Shown here: in pieces, positions 8,561 to 18,235 of the stretch | How the letters are laid out: every line of letters starts with the position of its first letter | Position numbering within the stretch: position 1 is the stretch's first letter | NCBI GenBank assembly: GCA_017411605.1 | Contig: JAFQPR010000062.1 | Span: 21,713-85,712, forward strand | Direction: 5' to 3' | Length of the DNA: 64,000 nucleotides | Source: Clostridia bacterium | Lineage (GTDB): Bacteria > Bacillota > Clostridia > Oscillospirales > CAG-272 | Position numbers and translations under genes: made by a program | The notes under the pieces: model-generated | Seen by the model: the letters and a program-made list of their open reading frames with translations, nothing else | What the model was told of the DNA's origin: nothing | Database searches by the model: none

Positions 8561-11500
8561 ACCATCTTTCCGCTTCTGCCCTTCTTGATTACCTCGATAG
8601 AATGCTCTGCTACATCGTCGGAAATCATCTCGTCTGCATGAACAGCATCGGTGAATACTTCATGATGCTCTTCGACAGGAGCTTCTTCGACGGGAGCTTC
8701 CTCGGCGGGAGCTTCCTCAACGGGAACTTCCTCAACAGGAGCTTCTTCGACGGGAGCTTCCTCAACGGGTGCTTCTTCAACGGGAACTTCCTCAACAGGA
8801 GCTTCTTCGACGGGAGCTTCTTCAACGGGAGCTTCCTCAACGGGAGCTTCCTCAACAGGAGCTTCCTCGGCAGGAGCTTCCTCGGCGGGAGCTTCTTCGA
8901 CGGGAGCTTCCTCGGCGGGAGCTTCCTCAACGGGAGCTTCTTCGATGGGAGCTTCCTCAACGGGAGCTTCCTCGGCGGGAGCTTCTTCGGCGGGAGCTTC
9001 CTCAACAGGAGCTTCTTCGGCGGGAGCTTCCTCGGCAGGAGCTTCCTCGGCGGGAGCTTCCTCGGCAGGAGCTTCTTCGACGGGAGCTTCCTCGGCGGGA
9101 GCTTCCTCGACGGGAGCTTCAACTACGGGAATTTCTTCTACCGCAGAAGCTTCGCTTTCCTGCTTATGGCTATCAATAAGACTATCTACGTTTTCTTCGA
9201 GAAGAACGGTAGACTGATCAAGCTTAACGCCTGCAGGAAGAATAATCTTCATAAGTCCACGCTTAGCAAGACTGCTATTTGATTCGTAAGGCTTATGGTA
9301 ATCTGCGTTCTGCACCTTACCAACAGGGATATCAAGGCTCTTCATAAGCTCTCCAATAAGCTCAAGCGCATACTTAAGAGCTCTTGCGCTTCTTACCTTA
9401 AGAAGCATAGGAAGCTTATCGAACTTAGGATTATCCGAAAGGTCGGTGAAGTGATACTTGGATGCATTGTATTCCTGAGGAACGAGAGCAAGGTTAATGG
9501 TAAGGGTCTTACCCTTGATATTAATTCTTGCGAGCTGGTCACGTCCCTTTGAGAAGGTTTCGTAGTTCCAGCTTGTTCTGGACTTAACGCCCTTGTAGGA
9601 AAGAAGGTGATTCTTAAGGGCTGTGTAGTAATCCTGAACATCGTTCTCGGACTGGATAAGACGGGATGTGAAGGAGCTTCTGTATCTGATAAGAACAACG
9701 TTTCCGCCAACGTCAACGGTGTTTTCACCGATGATAACAGGTGCGCCTGCAGAAACAGATGCAGTTTCGGTTGCAACAGCAACGTCGGGTTCAGCCTCAA
9801 CAGCTTCCTCTGCTACAGTTTCCTCTGTGGGAGCTTCTTCGATGGAAGCTTCCTCTGCAGTTCCTTCTGCGGCAGCTTCTTCTGCGGCAGCTTCAACAGC
9901 TACGTCTGCTTCATCCTCAATAATTTCGCTGACCTCTTCCTGGTCATAGAGGAATACCTCTTCACGGGTTGCGGTAGCTTCGCCACCGTCAATAATGTCA
10001 GCAACGTTTGCTTCACGAATCTCAAGCGAAGGATCATACTTAACGCCCTCGGGAAGGATTACCTTCACGATGCCGCGCTTAGCAAGGCTTGCGTTGGATT
10101 CATAAGGCATATGGTAATCAACAGTGGGTATCTCACCCTGTTCAATACCGAGATTCTTCATTACGTCAGCGATAAGCTCAAGCGCGTACTTAAGAGCTCT
10201 GTCACTTCTTACCTTAAGAAGCATAGGAAGCTTCGCGAACTTAGGATTATCCGAAAGATCGGTGAAGTGATACTTAGTTACGCTGTATTCCTTAGGATTA
10301 AGCGCAAGATGAAGTGTCAAGGACTTGCCCTTTACATTGAGCTTCACGCACTGAGTTCTGCCCTTTGTAAATACTTCGTAATTCCAGCTTGCCTTTGCCT
10401 TAATTCCTGCATAGGAAAGGATGTAATTCTTAATTGTTGTGTAGTAATCCTGGAGATTTGCGCTTGCCTGGATAAGGCGGGACGTGAAGGAGCTTCTGTA
10501 ATGTACGTAAACAACTTCGCCGTCAACAAGTACGCTATCTGTATTGTCCTCATTTTCTTCAACAGAAGGAACGACAATCGCAGCAGCCACGGGCTCTTCA
10601 ACCACAGGCTCTTCTGCCACGGGCTCTTCAACCACAGGCTCTTCAACCACGGGTTCTTCAGCAACGGGTTCTTCTACTACAGGTTCGATAGCAACCTCAG
10701 GCTCTACAACCTCGGGTTCTACGATAGCCTCGGGCTCTTCAACCACAGGCTCTTCTACTACTTCATCAGCTACGGGCTCTTCTACTGCGGGTTCCTCCAC
10801 AGCAATTTCGTCTGCGACCTCCTCGACCTCAGGCTCTGCTTCTTCAGCAACCTCAGTCACGGGTTCTTCAGCAATAACTTCGGATTCGGGAGATTCTGCA
10901 TCTGCTGATGTTACTTCTTCGGGAACCTCGACGGCAGCCTCTCCCACAGAAGGGGTGGTAGGCACGGGATCTCCTTCTTCCTTTAATGCATCTTCAAGTG
11001 CCTGCGCTTCTTTCTTGCGTTTGATAAGGATCACTGCAAGTACAACACCGCCTGCTACGAGAAGTACGCCAAGTATAACAAGCAGCCAGATCCACCATTT
11101 GCTCTTAGGTTTATCATCGGAACCGTCGGGATCGGTAGGATCATCGGGGGTAGTTCCACCACCGGGACCACCGGGATTGTAATTAGGATCAACAGCTCCG
11201 CATTCGCACTTACCGTCTACAAAGTTATGCTCATGCTCAGGCTGCTTATCCTCGAAAGCAACGATAGCATAATCCGAGAAGCTATCTGCCTCGAATGTGA
11301 TCGTACCGTCAGAGTTAATAGTAGAAACCTCTACAAGCTCCGGCGCACCGTTAACAATATGATATATCTTGAGTGTAGGATCGTTCTCGTATCCTGCTTT
11401 GATTGCAACGGTAATGGTATACTTAGAAGATCCGTTTGCATATCCCTCATAAGGAGTGATATCGTACGCGATAATTACTTTACCGATTTTATTTCCGTTT

Positions 11501-14388
11501 TCGAGTTCGATTATAAGACTGCTATAATCATTTGCGCTGAGTTTTACATCAAATTCATTCGCTCTGTTACCCGAAATATGAGCAGCGCCGTCAGGCCAAG
11601 TACCCTCGTTTATCACAGGAGTAGTAGGCTCCTCGAGAATATACCACTCAATAGCCTCATCACAATTGAATACTACATTAGAAGTATCTATGCTGTAGTT
11701 AGTGGAGTCGTACGTTCCAAGAAGAGAATAAACTATTTTCGCGGTATCTATCTGTGCAAAATAACCGTTTGCATTTACTTCGCTTGCTTCAATAACAGAA
11801 CCTGAAGTGTATCCGTTTGCATTAGCATCGACAACAGAACTATCAGTAATTACAAACTCAACAGTGTAGGTTACGCCATTTTTAGCGTATACAACGTAGT
11901 TTTTACCATCTTTCGTCTGCCACTCAACCTTATTACCGTTTGCCTTGACTATCCACTCGGCAGAGTTGATATAATCTTTAGCATAAATAGTCTTAGGTGT
12001 GATGTTAACACTAAACGTTTCAGACGTATAAGTTCCTAACTCTTGACCAATCTCATTATCTACAAGAGTTGCAACGAAATAATACTCACCGTTTTGAGCA
12101 ACGTTCTGAATATCTATCCAAGCGTCATCAAGATTATCCCAAGTTTTAACTTCTTCCGCAGCTCTGCTGACACCGTTAGCTACCTTATACCAAGCACCGA
12201 TTACGGTAGACTTATCGAGTCTGTTATAACTTACAGAAGCGGAGAGCTTATGTATAAGATTTTCACCATAAGTAACGCCGTCCTCATACTCGTCGGATAC
12301 AACGATATCGTTAAGGCTGAAGCCGTAACCTATAGGATAAAGCTCAACATCATCTGTGGGCATCTCGCGAACGATGTTACCGTCTGCGTCAACCCATGCG
12401 GGGATGTTTTCATTGTTTCCGAAGAAATCAATATCCGCACCTACAGGAAGGAATCCGTGAACTGCGTGAGTATCACTGTAATTATACGTTACCTGATAGA
12501 TGTCTTCAAACTCAACGGTAAGATCAAGTCCAACAGTTATGGATTCACGGTTTTCGAATACGTTTTCAACAAGAAGCTTTATTGCACTCTGCGTCTTGTC
12601 GATAACAAGATCATAAAGCCACTTCTTGCTTGCGAGAGTTTCGTTACCGTTAATTACGTCTTCAACGTTATCTTCAAGGTGATTGAAATAAATATCAAAC
12701 GCCTTATCTACAACCTTGTTAACGCGGTCAGCAGTAAAGGTAATGTCCTCGCTTGCATGGAACTTGTTAGTTTCGGTATCGTAGAAATCGGATATAGTCT
12801 TGTTCATGAATCTGTCATCGACATAGTTATCCATGAGGCTTACGACTTTATTGATTACTCTCTCATAGAGATCTCCATACTGAGAAAGACGATCGATTAT
12901 TTTATCCTTATCGAGATTTTTGATTTCATCATCGATGTGGAAGTATTTAGCAATCTTTTCAAGGGAGATATCTTTATATTCCTTGGTGAAGAGCTCATCG
13001 TAAGGAATCTTGCTGAGGATCGTGATTATATCATCAAACGTAAGGTCTTCGCTGAGGAAGAGTTTGATATCCTCGCCGTTTTTATCAAGAGCGGCAAATA
13101 CCTTATGCTTATAATGATCGGGAATCACATCAGCCTTCGTTGCAAGAAGAATTATCGATGCGAACTCATCGGGAACGGTAAGTCCAACAACAAGAGTGTT
13201 ATTCGCACCGAGAGAAACGTCTACATACTTCGAAAGAATTGTAAGCGCTTTTCTCACATGACCGCAATCACCCTTAAATCCAACGGTAAGATCAATGTCA
13301 AAATTCGCAAAGGTCAGTTCAAGACCAAGATTATAGTTAAGAAGGTCCTCAAACTGCTTGTCATCATATTCTGCCATCTCGCCGGGCATAGGAATATCAC
13401 GGATAAGCTCTTTTGCAAGATCGTAATTAAAGCCAATGTCCAAGCCGTTTACAGTTACAAGCTTTTCTCCGTTAACGGAAACACTCTTGAAAGCTGCGAT
13501 TACGTCATCAACACTAAGCATACTGAGGATATTCTTGCCTTCCTTCTTTGCAGCAACAGTATCCTTAACATTAGTTTCAATAGACTTGCTGACACTCGTC
13601 TTAACGCTCTCTATTTTTGCCTCAGCCGCTTCCTTCTCCTCGGGAGTAGCATCATCTGCGGGCGCATAGATAGTTTCAATTACCGTCGGAAGAACGTCGT
13701 CAACAACATTCTGAATCTTGTTAACGATCTCGGTTGCATCAAGGTTTTTGATTTCATCCTGAGTATACTTATTACCAACGTATGTATCGACAGCAGCCTT
13801 AATAGCAATGTCCCATCCACCGTTAGCAATATCGTCAACCTTTTCTTGAATTTCTACCTTCTTAGTGTCATCGGTAAGTACATCTTTAACTGCTTCCTTG
13901 AGATCTTCGGGATCGTTGCTTTCGGGAAGCGTGATACCAAAGTTTGTTGCAATCATTCCTTTGAGGAACTCAATGTCAGAAGCAGAAATTCCGCTCAGAT
14001 TGTTTGCACTTACGCCATCGTTAGCTGCAAGAGCAAATACCAGTGCTGCAGCAGAATCATTATCTGCCTCTTCAACACCAAATACAGTCTGCATAACGTA
14101 GCGCATAGCAACAGACTTAACATCCTCAAAAAGATCAACAAGCGCCTGCTTGTTTATATTGGTATAATCCCAATATTCAGCGCTGATCAGGATCTTCAGT
14201 CCTGCAGGTTCATCGCCAACCGGAGCAGTATAGCTTATGGTATACCACTCAGTGACGTGCTCTTCATTGGGTTCATTCGCTGTGTTAGGAGTTGCCGCAA
14301 AAGCGGTAACAGCAACAACGCTGAACAGCATCATAGCCACCAGAAGAAGAGCAACAGCTACTTTAAGTTTTAAGCCGTTTCTTTTCAT
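8338..14388 (-). CDS. Giant membrane protein with acidic cytoplasmic tail ending in a uL15-like domain
   Basis: ATG at 14388 follows GAGAGGTGAG; an upstream in-frame ATG lacks a site. The 2016-residue product has a signal peptide (about 1-32), a large extracellular part with alpha-helical segments and Ig/MBG-like stretches, then a small Cys motif (GKCECGA), a Gly/Pro/Asp linker and a transmembrane helix at about 1098-1122 followed by IKRKK, which places the last 890 residues inside. The tail contains Glu/Pro/Val repeats, two copies of a globular domain (about 1285-1455 and 1555-1735, each with YRSSFTSRLIQ and FTDLSDNPKF), about 29 EEAPx pentads, and a C-terminal domain (about 1943-2016). That domain has VNIDQICANFEDG, RLKVLANGTMTK and LTVEADKFS, matching the C-terminal half of ribosomal protein uL15 in order and spacing. 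Function unknown; a scaffold or ribosome/RNA-facing membrane anchor is an inference. Confidence 0.85.
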   Translation of the reverse strand: MKRNGLKLKVAVALLLVAMMLFSVVAVTAFAATPNTANEPNEEHVTEWYTISYTAPVGDEPAGLKILISAEYWDYTNINKQALVDLFEDVKSVAMRYVMQTVFGVEEADNDSAAALVFALAANDGVSANNLSGISASDIEFLKGMIATNFGITLPESNDPEDLKEAVKDVLTDDTKKVEIQEKVDDIANGGWDIAIKAAVDTYVGNKYTQDEIKNLDATEIVNKIQNVVDDVLPTVIETIYAPADDATPEEKEAAEAKIESVKTSVSKSIETNVKDTVAAKKEGKNILSMLSVDDVIAAFKSVSVNGEKLVTVNGLDIGFNYDLAKELIRDIPMPGEMAEYDDKQFEDLLNYNLGLELTFANFDIDLTVGFKGDCGHVRKALTILSKYVDVSLGANNTLVVGLTVPDEFASIILLATKADVIPDHYKHKVFAALDKNGEDIKLFLSEDLTFDDIITILSKIPYDELFTKEYKDISLEKIAKYFHIDDEIKNLDKDKIIDRLSQYGDLYERVINKVVSLMDNYVDDRFMNKTISDFYDTETNKFHASEDITFTADRVNKVVDKAFDIYFNHLEDNVEDVINGNETLASKKWLYDLVIDKTQSAIKLLVENVFENRESITVGLDLTVEFEDIYQVTYNYSDTHAVHGFLPVGADIDFFGNNENIPAWVDADGNIVREMPTDDVELYPIGYGFSLNDIVVSDEYEDGVTYGENLIHKLSASVSYNRLDKSTVIGAWYKVANGVSRAAEEVKTWDNLDDAWIDIQNVAQNGEYYFVATLVDNEIGQELGTYTSETFSVNITPKTIYAKDYINSAEWIVKANGNKVEWQTKDGKNYVVYAKNGVTYTVEFVITDSSVVDANANGYTSGSVIEASEVNANGYFAQIDTAKIVYSLLGTYDSTNYSIDTSNVVFNCDEAIEWYILEEPTTPVINEGTWPDGAAHISGNRANEFDVKLSANDYSSLIIELENGNKIGKVIIAYDITPYEGYANGSSKYTITVAIKAGYENDPTLKIYHIVNGAPELVEVSTINSDGTITFEADSFSDYAIVAFEDKQPEHEHNFVDGKCECGAVDPNYNPGGPGGGTTPDDPTDPDGSDDKPKSKWWIWLLVILGVLLVAGGVVLAVILIKRKKEAQALEDALKEEGDPVPTTPSVGEAAVEVPEEVTSADAESPESEVIAEEPVTEVAEEAEPEVEEVADEIAVEEPAVEEPVADEVVEEPVVEEPEAIVEPEVVEPEVAIEPVVEEPVAEEPVVEEPVVEEPVAEEPVVEEPVAAAIVVPSVEENEDNTDSVLVDGEVVYVHYRSSFTSRLIQASANLQDYYTTIKNYILSYAGIKAKASWNYEVFTKGRTQCVKLNVKGKSLTLHLALNPKEYSVTKYHFTDLSDNPKFAKLPMLLKVRSDRALKYALELIADVMKNLGIEQGEIPTVDYHMPYESNASLAKRGIVKVILPEGVKYDPSLEIREANVADIIDGGEATATREEVFLYDQEEVSEIIEDEADVAVEAAAEEAAAEGTAEEASIEEAPTEETVAEEAVEAEPDVAVATETASVSAGAPVIIGENTVDVGGNVVLIRYRSSFTSRLIQSENDVQDYYTALKNHLLSYKGVKSRTSWNYETFSKGRDQLARINIKGKTLTINLALVPQEYNASKYHFTDLSDNPKFDKLPMLLKVRSARALKYALELIGELMKSLDIPVGKVQNADYHKPYESNSSLAKRGLMKIILPAGVKLDQSTVLLEENVDSLIDSHKQESEASAVEEIPVVEAPVEEAPAEEAPVEEAPAEEAPAEEAPAEEAPAEEAPVEEAPAEEAPAEEAPVEEAPIEEAPVEEAPAEEAPVEEAPAEEAPAEEAPVEEAPVEEAPVEEAPVEEAPVEEVPVEEAPVEEAPVEEAPVEEVPVEEAPAEEAPVEEAPVEEHHEVFTDAVHADEMISDDVAEHSIEVIKKGRSGKMVEVNIDQICANFEDGEVVTLDALKAKRIVNKAAGRLKVLANGTMTKCLTVEADKFSLQAVKMITLAGGVAKKYV
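8672..9121 (-). repeat. 15-bp tandem minisatellite encoding about 29 EEAPx pentads
   Basis: Near-perfect 15-base units, often paired as 30-base units, encode EEAPV, EEAPA and a few EEVPV or EEAPI. All variants keep the reading frame. The opposite strand is also open, giving repetitive GSF-type frames that are shadows. The number of units is likely to vary between strains. Confidence 0.95.
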
Positions 14389-14437
14389 TTTCTCACCTCT
14401 CATATTTTTACTTCGCAAATACACACGTGAGGGAGGT

Positions 14438-14451
14438 ATATTCGCGAATAT
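14438..14451. promoter_or_regulatory. 14-base perfect palindrome in the leader of the giant membrane protein gene
   Basis: ATATTCGCGAATAT lies between the promoter and the start codon. It could be an operator or a short RNA hairpin; nothing else supports either role. Confidence 0.4.
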
Positions 14452-14480
14452 TATAAGTATTATAAATACTATACACGTCG

Positions 14481-14509
14481 ATTATAGCACCTTTTTTTAC
14501 CAAAATCAA
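14481..14509 (-). promoter_or_regulatory. Sigma-A promoter of the 2016-residue protein gene
   Basis: On the minus strand TTGATT, 17 bases and TATAAT, with a TGC extended -10. The leader to the ATG at 14388 is about 85 bases. Confidence 0.75.
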
Positions 14510-14601
14510 TAGCTTTTGATAAATTTGTACGAAAATTTGACATATTTTTTTAAAAAAGTGGGGTACGTGCCCATTTTTAGCATTAAAAAAACGAAAAATT
14601 C

Positions 14602-14637
14602 GGGAGCGCAGCAGCTTTCAAAACTTACCACGCTCCC
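14602..14637 (-). terminator. Probable terminator of the coiled-coil secreted protein gene
   Basis: A 7-bp GGGAGCG/CGCTCCC stem with a 22-base loop, followed on the minus strand by GAATTTTTCG and a further T run. It lies about 50 bases past the stop at 14688 and upstream of the next gene's promoter. Confidence 0.55.
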
Positions 14638-14687
14638 ATTTTTTTAAAACATCAGCAGATATTCAGGTAAAAGCAATTTCGTACTAA

Positions 14688-17600
14688 TTACTCTTGGCCG
14701 GAGCTATCGGTTCCGCCCGAAGCATTACCGTTCTCAGTGTCTGTGTTTACGTTATTACCCTTTTTGTTTTTTTCCTTTTTGACTTTGATTTTATCTTTTT
14801 TAGCACGGGGAGTCCTTTTCGCGCCCCTGTTTTTATCGCCGTTCGAGGGGGATGGGCTCGCCGTATTATCAGCGCCAGAGGTTGCGTTTTCACCGTTTTT
14901 CTTCTTCGCTTCAAGTCTTGCGGCAATGCGCTTATTACGGCGCACACTCCTTACGATGAAGAAGGTGATGAGTCCGATAGCACCCAAAATAACCACGCTA
15001 AGCACTATAATACCTATTTTCAAGAATTTTGCAAGCTTTACAGGAGAATCCGATGAATTGTTAGGATCAATCACGGGGGCGGGTATCTTTTCAAACTGCG
15101 CCTCGTACGTAATATCACACGTCACAGCGGTAACCTCAGGGCTCCATCCTTTAAATTTATAACTATACTCACTATCCGTGGCAACAGACGGCGATTTAGG
15201 TGCTTTGGGCATTGAGCCGTGAGCTACCTCCTGCTCGGAAATTACCACACCGTTTGCAATAAACACTACATTATATATTATATACTTGGCACGGACCGCT
15301 ATTACAACGTTACTGTCGTTCAATTTAATTTTCCCGTCCGACGTCAATTTAATAGGTTTTCCCGCTTCATCGGTTACGTCAATACCGATAATATTAACAC
15401 CCGGTTTTGCTTCAACATTAAACGTTACTAAGTCATTTTTGTAACCGTAATCTTTGTCTACGGTAATCTCGCAAAGCTGATTTTTTACCACGGTTACGGA
15501 GTATTCCTTCTTCAAAGTATACTTAACCGATGGATTTACTCTCAACGAAACGGTGGATGCGTCCATTTTATGCAACGTATATTCGCCATTGTTTAAAAGT
15601 ACAAAATTTGACACGTCATCAAACGAATGCGCAATGTTAAGCTCCGGACGAATAGCTGAATCGCTTATTTTCTTATTGCTGCTATTGTACATTTCCACTT
15701 CAAACGAAGCAGATTCGTCGTCGCTGAAGTCTGATCTCAAAATCAAAGCTGAAACATCAGCATTGTTCATTGTAACAACGTCAGTAAAGCTGAAGCTGAG
15801 CTTAAACACAGGAAGCTTACTGTTCGTTGCATTATTTACAATAGTTAGTGACTTCTTACCCGCTATTTTCGGCATAAGTACAGAAAGATCAAAAATAGGG
15901 TATTTAAACTCCGAAACGTCACACGTCACGGTACTTCCGTCATCGGTGACAGTGGCTCCGCCGTTTCCGCCTTGAAGAAGATAGATTCTGTCAAAACGAG
16001 CTATATACGTAACGTCCGTGTAAAGTTCGCTGACATTTTCATAATTAACAGAATTATACCATGCTCTGAAAACGTAGGCATAATCGCCGCTATCAGGCAA
16101 AGTGGGAACAAACGACGGCGCGGGAACCGATCCCGAAATGTGTTTTTCCTTGATCTCTTGATCACCAACGACCCAAGTTACGGTATAATAGGTAGGCATT
16201 CTATTATAATGAGGAATGAGAACGGTATCAGAATCAAATCCATCTGTAAGATCAACTCTTTTTCCGTTTGCTTTGTTTATCCAACCTGCGAATCTATAAG
16301 ACCCCGTAACATCCGTATAATCATTAGGAAGAATTCCGTCATATACCACCGCGGTTGAAATATCCGTAACAATTTCTTCTTGAAAAGCATTTGCAACACC
16401 TTTTATTTCAGAAACTTCAAATGTAAGCTTTACCGTATTGGAATTATGCTTTTTGTCAACAGTTGTTTGCAGAACAATGTTTTTTGAGTTATTAATACCC
16501 GTTCTTTGCTTGATAGTTCCATTGTCAAGTCCGCCTATCAAAGCAGCTACACCGTCGGGATTAATTTTTGAATAAGCTTCTTTTGCCTGAGCCACGATCG
16601 GCACCGGAAGAGTCGGCGCCACAACCGTTTGCGGTGCTACGGGCTGCGCTACAGCATCGGGCTTAATAGGTTTCGATGACGGCTTTATCGGCAAAGTAGG
16701 CTCCTCAACTACCGCAAGGTTAGGATCGGGAACCTCAGCAGGATATCCACCCGCAAGAGGTGCCGAGGTGTTATCATCTGTGAAATAAGTTACGTTGTTA
16801 AGAACCTGACTATAGGTTCTTTTATCCATTTTCCACTGATCATTATATGTTACGGTGCCATCGGGAGTGCTTACCGTACCGTCAATCAAGGCATTTGATG
16901 TTAGAACAAGCTGAGCTACGAGTATAACGTATTTTTCGTGCTTATCAAGAGCTTTCATTCCCGCCTTAACGCCGGGAGCGTAATAAAGTCTATCCAAAGA
17001 CCAAGTCAACTCATACACGCTCTCGCACATCTTGGTGTAATTTGACACGTAGAAGGAATACTTCTCTTCCTCGCTCTCAAGCGCTCGATACTCAGTCATA
17101 AGACCTCGAACGTTCTTTGTAGCTCGCTCGGCGGTTTCAACCATATCCCTATACTCTTTACCAAGCTCCTTGATTATCTGGCCGACACTTCCGAGAACCT
17201 GGTCAACCGTTCCGCCCATAACCGCGCTGTAGATATCACGGTTATCCTTCATTCTTACGTAAACGAGCTCAAAAGCAGAAAGCTGCTTTCTTACCTTTTC
17301 AAGCTTTGATAAATATTCTTCGTACTTTTTGATATCCTCGGCTTTAGTCTTAAGGCTTTCTATATATGCGTCATACTTAGCCTTGTCGATCTCATACTGA
17401 GCCATCAGCTCATCGTAATGCTCGTACTTATAGAGAATATCGTTGTATTCCTTTAAATCCTCAAGATATCTGTTATACTCTGCAAGCGCATCGTCATAAA
17501 GCCTTTTTTCATATACGTACTTTTCATATGCCGCAAGCTTCGTTTCGTAATCTGCCATATCGGACGCATATTTCGCAGTATAATAATGGAGATTGAGTAT

Positions 17601-18101
17601 AACGTTGAAATCATCCTTTGATATCTCCGTTGACGCCTTATAAAGAACCGACGCATCCTTCGCAGAATCTGCGGCTATCGAGGCAATATAAGTGTCTGCC
17701 GAGGCAGTAAACGGTAATTCATGACCGTCTACTATCGCTCTCTCGGGTATCCACGTCAGCTTTTTGCCACTTTCTGCCGTATATTCAAATTTCTTTGCCG
17801 CAACCGTCAGTATTCCTGCGGTATAGTCTATCGACACCTTATTAGCATTTATAACCGAGTTGTATTTCAGAACGAGTGTTGAATAAGAATCAAGGAAGCT
17901 TCGTTCTGCCTCGGAAAGCTTTGTACCAATATGCTCTTCTACGAGTTCGGTAGAGCTTTTTTCATCTGTTTTATCCGAGCCCCTATCGCTTACGTCATAA
18001 TCTTCAAATGCCGCAAATGCAGGAACAGTAAGCGCAAGCGCTGAGATAATTACCAGTATAAGGGCTAAAAGCCTGGTAGTTTTTTTATTAGTGGGTTGCA
18101 T
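14688..18101 (-). CDS. Secreted coiled-coil protein with InlB-type repeats, C-terminal membrane anchor and basic tail
   Basis: Translation from the ATG at 18101 (GAGAGGTG five bases upstream) gives 1137 residues. A signal peptide ends at about Ala30. A shared N-terminal domain is followed by a long Tyr/Glu/Lys-rich coiled coil (about 175-290), a helical domain to about 440, a Pro-rich linker (about 460-520) and beta-rich domains resembling the InlB B-repeat (Listeria-Bacteroides repeat; examples begin near FAGWINKANG and FRAWYNSV, with a third near FKGWSPEV). A transmembrane helix at about 1024-1050 is followed by RRNKR and a Lys-rich tail of about 80 residues in the cytoplasm. It is a paralogue of the gene upstream at 18236-21337 over nearly its whole extracellular part. 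A role in envelope structure or adhesion is likely by architecture only. Confidence 0.82.
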   Translation of the reverse strand: MQPTNKKTTRLLALILVIISALALTVPAFAAFEDYDVSDRGSDKTDEKSSTELVEEHIGTKLSEAERSFLDSYSTLVLKYNSVINANKVSIDYTAGILTVAAKKFEYTAESGKKLTWIPERAIVDGHELPFTASADTYIASIAADSAKDASVLYKASTEISKDDFNVILNLHYYTAKYASDMADYETKLAAYEKYVYEKRLYDDALAEYNRYLEDLKEYNDILYKYEHYDELMAQYEIDKAKYDAYIESLKTKAEDIKKYEEYLSKLEKVRKQLSAFELVYVRMKDNRDIYSAVMGGTVDQVLGSVGQIIKELGKEYRDMVETAERATKNVRGLMTEYRALESEEEKYSFYVSNYTKMCESVYELTWSLDRLYYAPGVKAGMKALDKHEKYVILVAQLVLTSNALIDGTVSTPDGTVTYNDQWKMDKRTYSQVLNNVTYFTDDNTSAPLAGGYPAEVPDPNLAVVEEPTLPIKPSSKPIKPDAVAQPVAPQTVVAPTLPVPIVAQAKEAYSKINPDGVAALIGGLDNGTIKQRTGINNSKNIVLQTTVDKKHNSNTVKLTFEVSEIKGVANAFQEEIVTDISTAVVYDGILPNDYTDVTGSYRFAGWINKANGKRVDLTDGFDSDTVLIPHYNRMPTYYTVTWVVGDQEIKEKHISGSVPAPSFVPTLPDSGDYAYVFRAWYNSVNYENVSELYTDVTYIARFDRIYLLQGGNGGATVTDDGSTVTCDVSEFKYPIFDLSVLMPKIAGKKSLTIVNNATNSKLPVFKLSFSFTDVVTMNNADVSALILRSDFSDDESASFEVEMYNSSNKKISDSAIRPELNIAHSFDDVSNFVLLNNGEYTLHKMDASTVSLRVNPSVKYTLKKEYSVTVVKNQLCEITVDKDYGYKNDLVTFNVEAKPGVNIIGIDVTDEAGKPIKLTSDGKIKLNDSNVVIAVRAKYIIYNVVFIANGVVISEQEVAHGSMPKAPKSPSVATDSEYSYKFKGWSPEVTAVTCDITYEAQFEKIPAPVIDPNNSSDSPVKLAKFLKIGIIVLSVVILGAIGLITFFIVRSVRRNKRIAARLEAKKKNGENATSGADNTASPSPSNGDKNRGAKRTPRAKKDKIKVKKEKNKKGNNVNTDTENGNASGGTDSSGQE

Positions 18102-18235
18102 AATAACACCTCTCAATGCCGCAACAAAAAATCACGGCAGTACTTAATACCGCAAGCAGAATATTAATATTCTATCAGTCGCCAAGAATAATCTTCGCGA
18201 GTCTTATAGAATTGAGTCTTCAAAAGTCATTAAAT

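Noticed and set aside
8672-9121. Possible CRISPR array because of short regular repeats
   Set aside because: The units are contiguous, without unique spacers, and translate in frame to EEAPx; no cas genes are present.
8287-9282. A long plus-strand frame with pentapeptide-like GSFLNGSF repeats
   Set aside because: It is the antisense reading of the EEAPx minisatellite; it has no ribosome site, starts inside a terminator and its repeats follow the period of the real gene.
12043-14373. A 776-residue plus-strand open frame
   Set aside because: It is antisense to the giant membrane protein, has an atypical composition rich in Ile, Asn, Cys and Tyr, and lacks a ribosome site and recognisable domains.
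14389-14687. Possible small RNA or gene in the 299-base gap
   Set aside because: The gap is explained by the leader and promoter of the downstream gene and the terminator of the upstream one; no other structure or frame was found.
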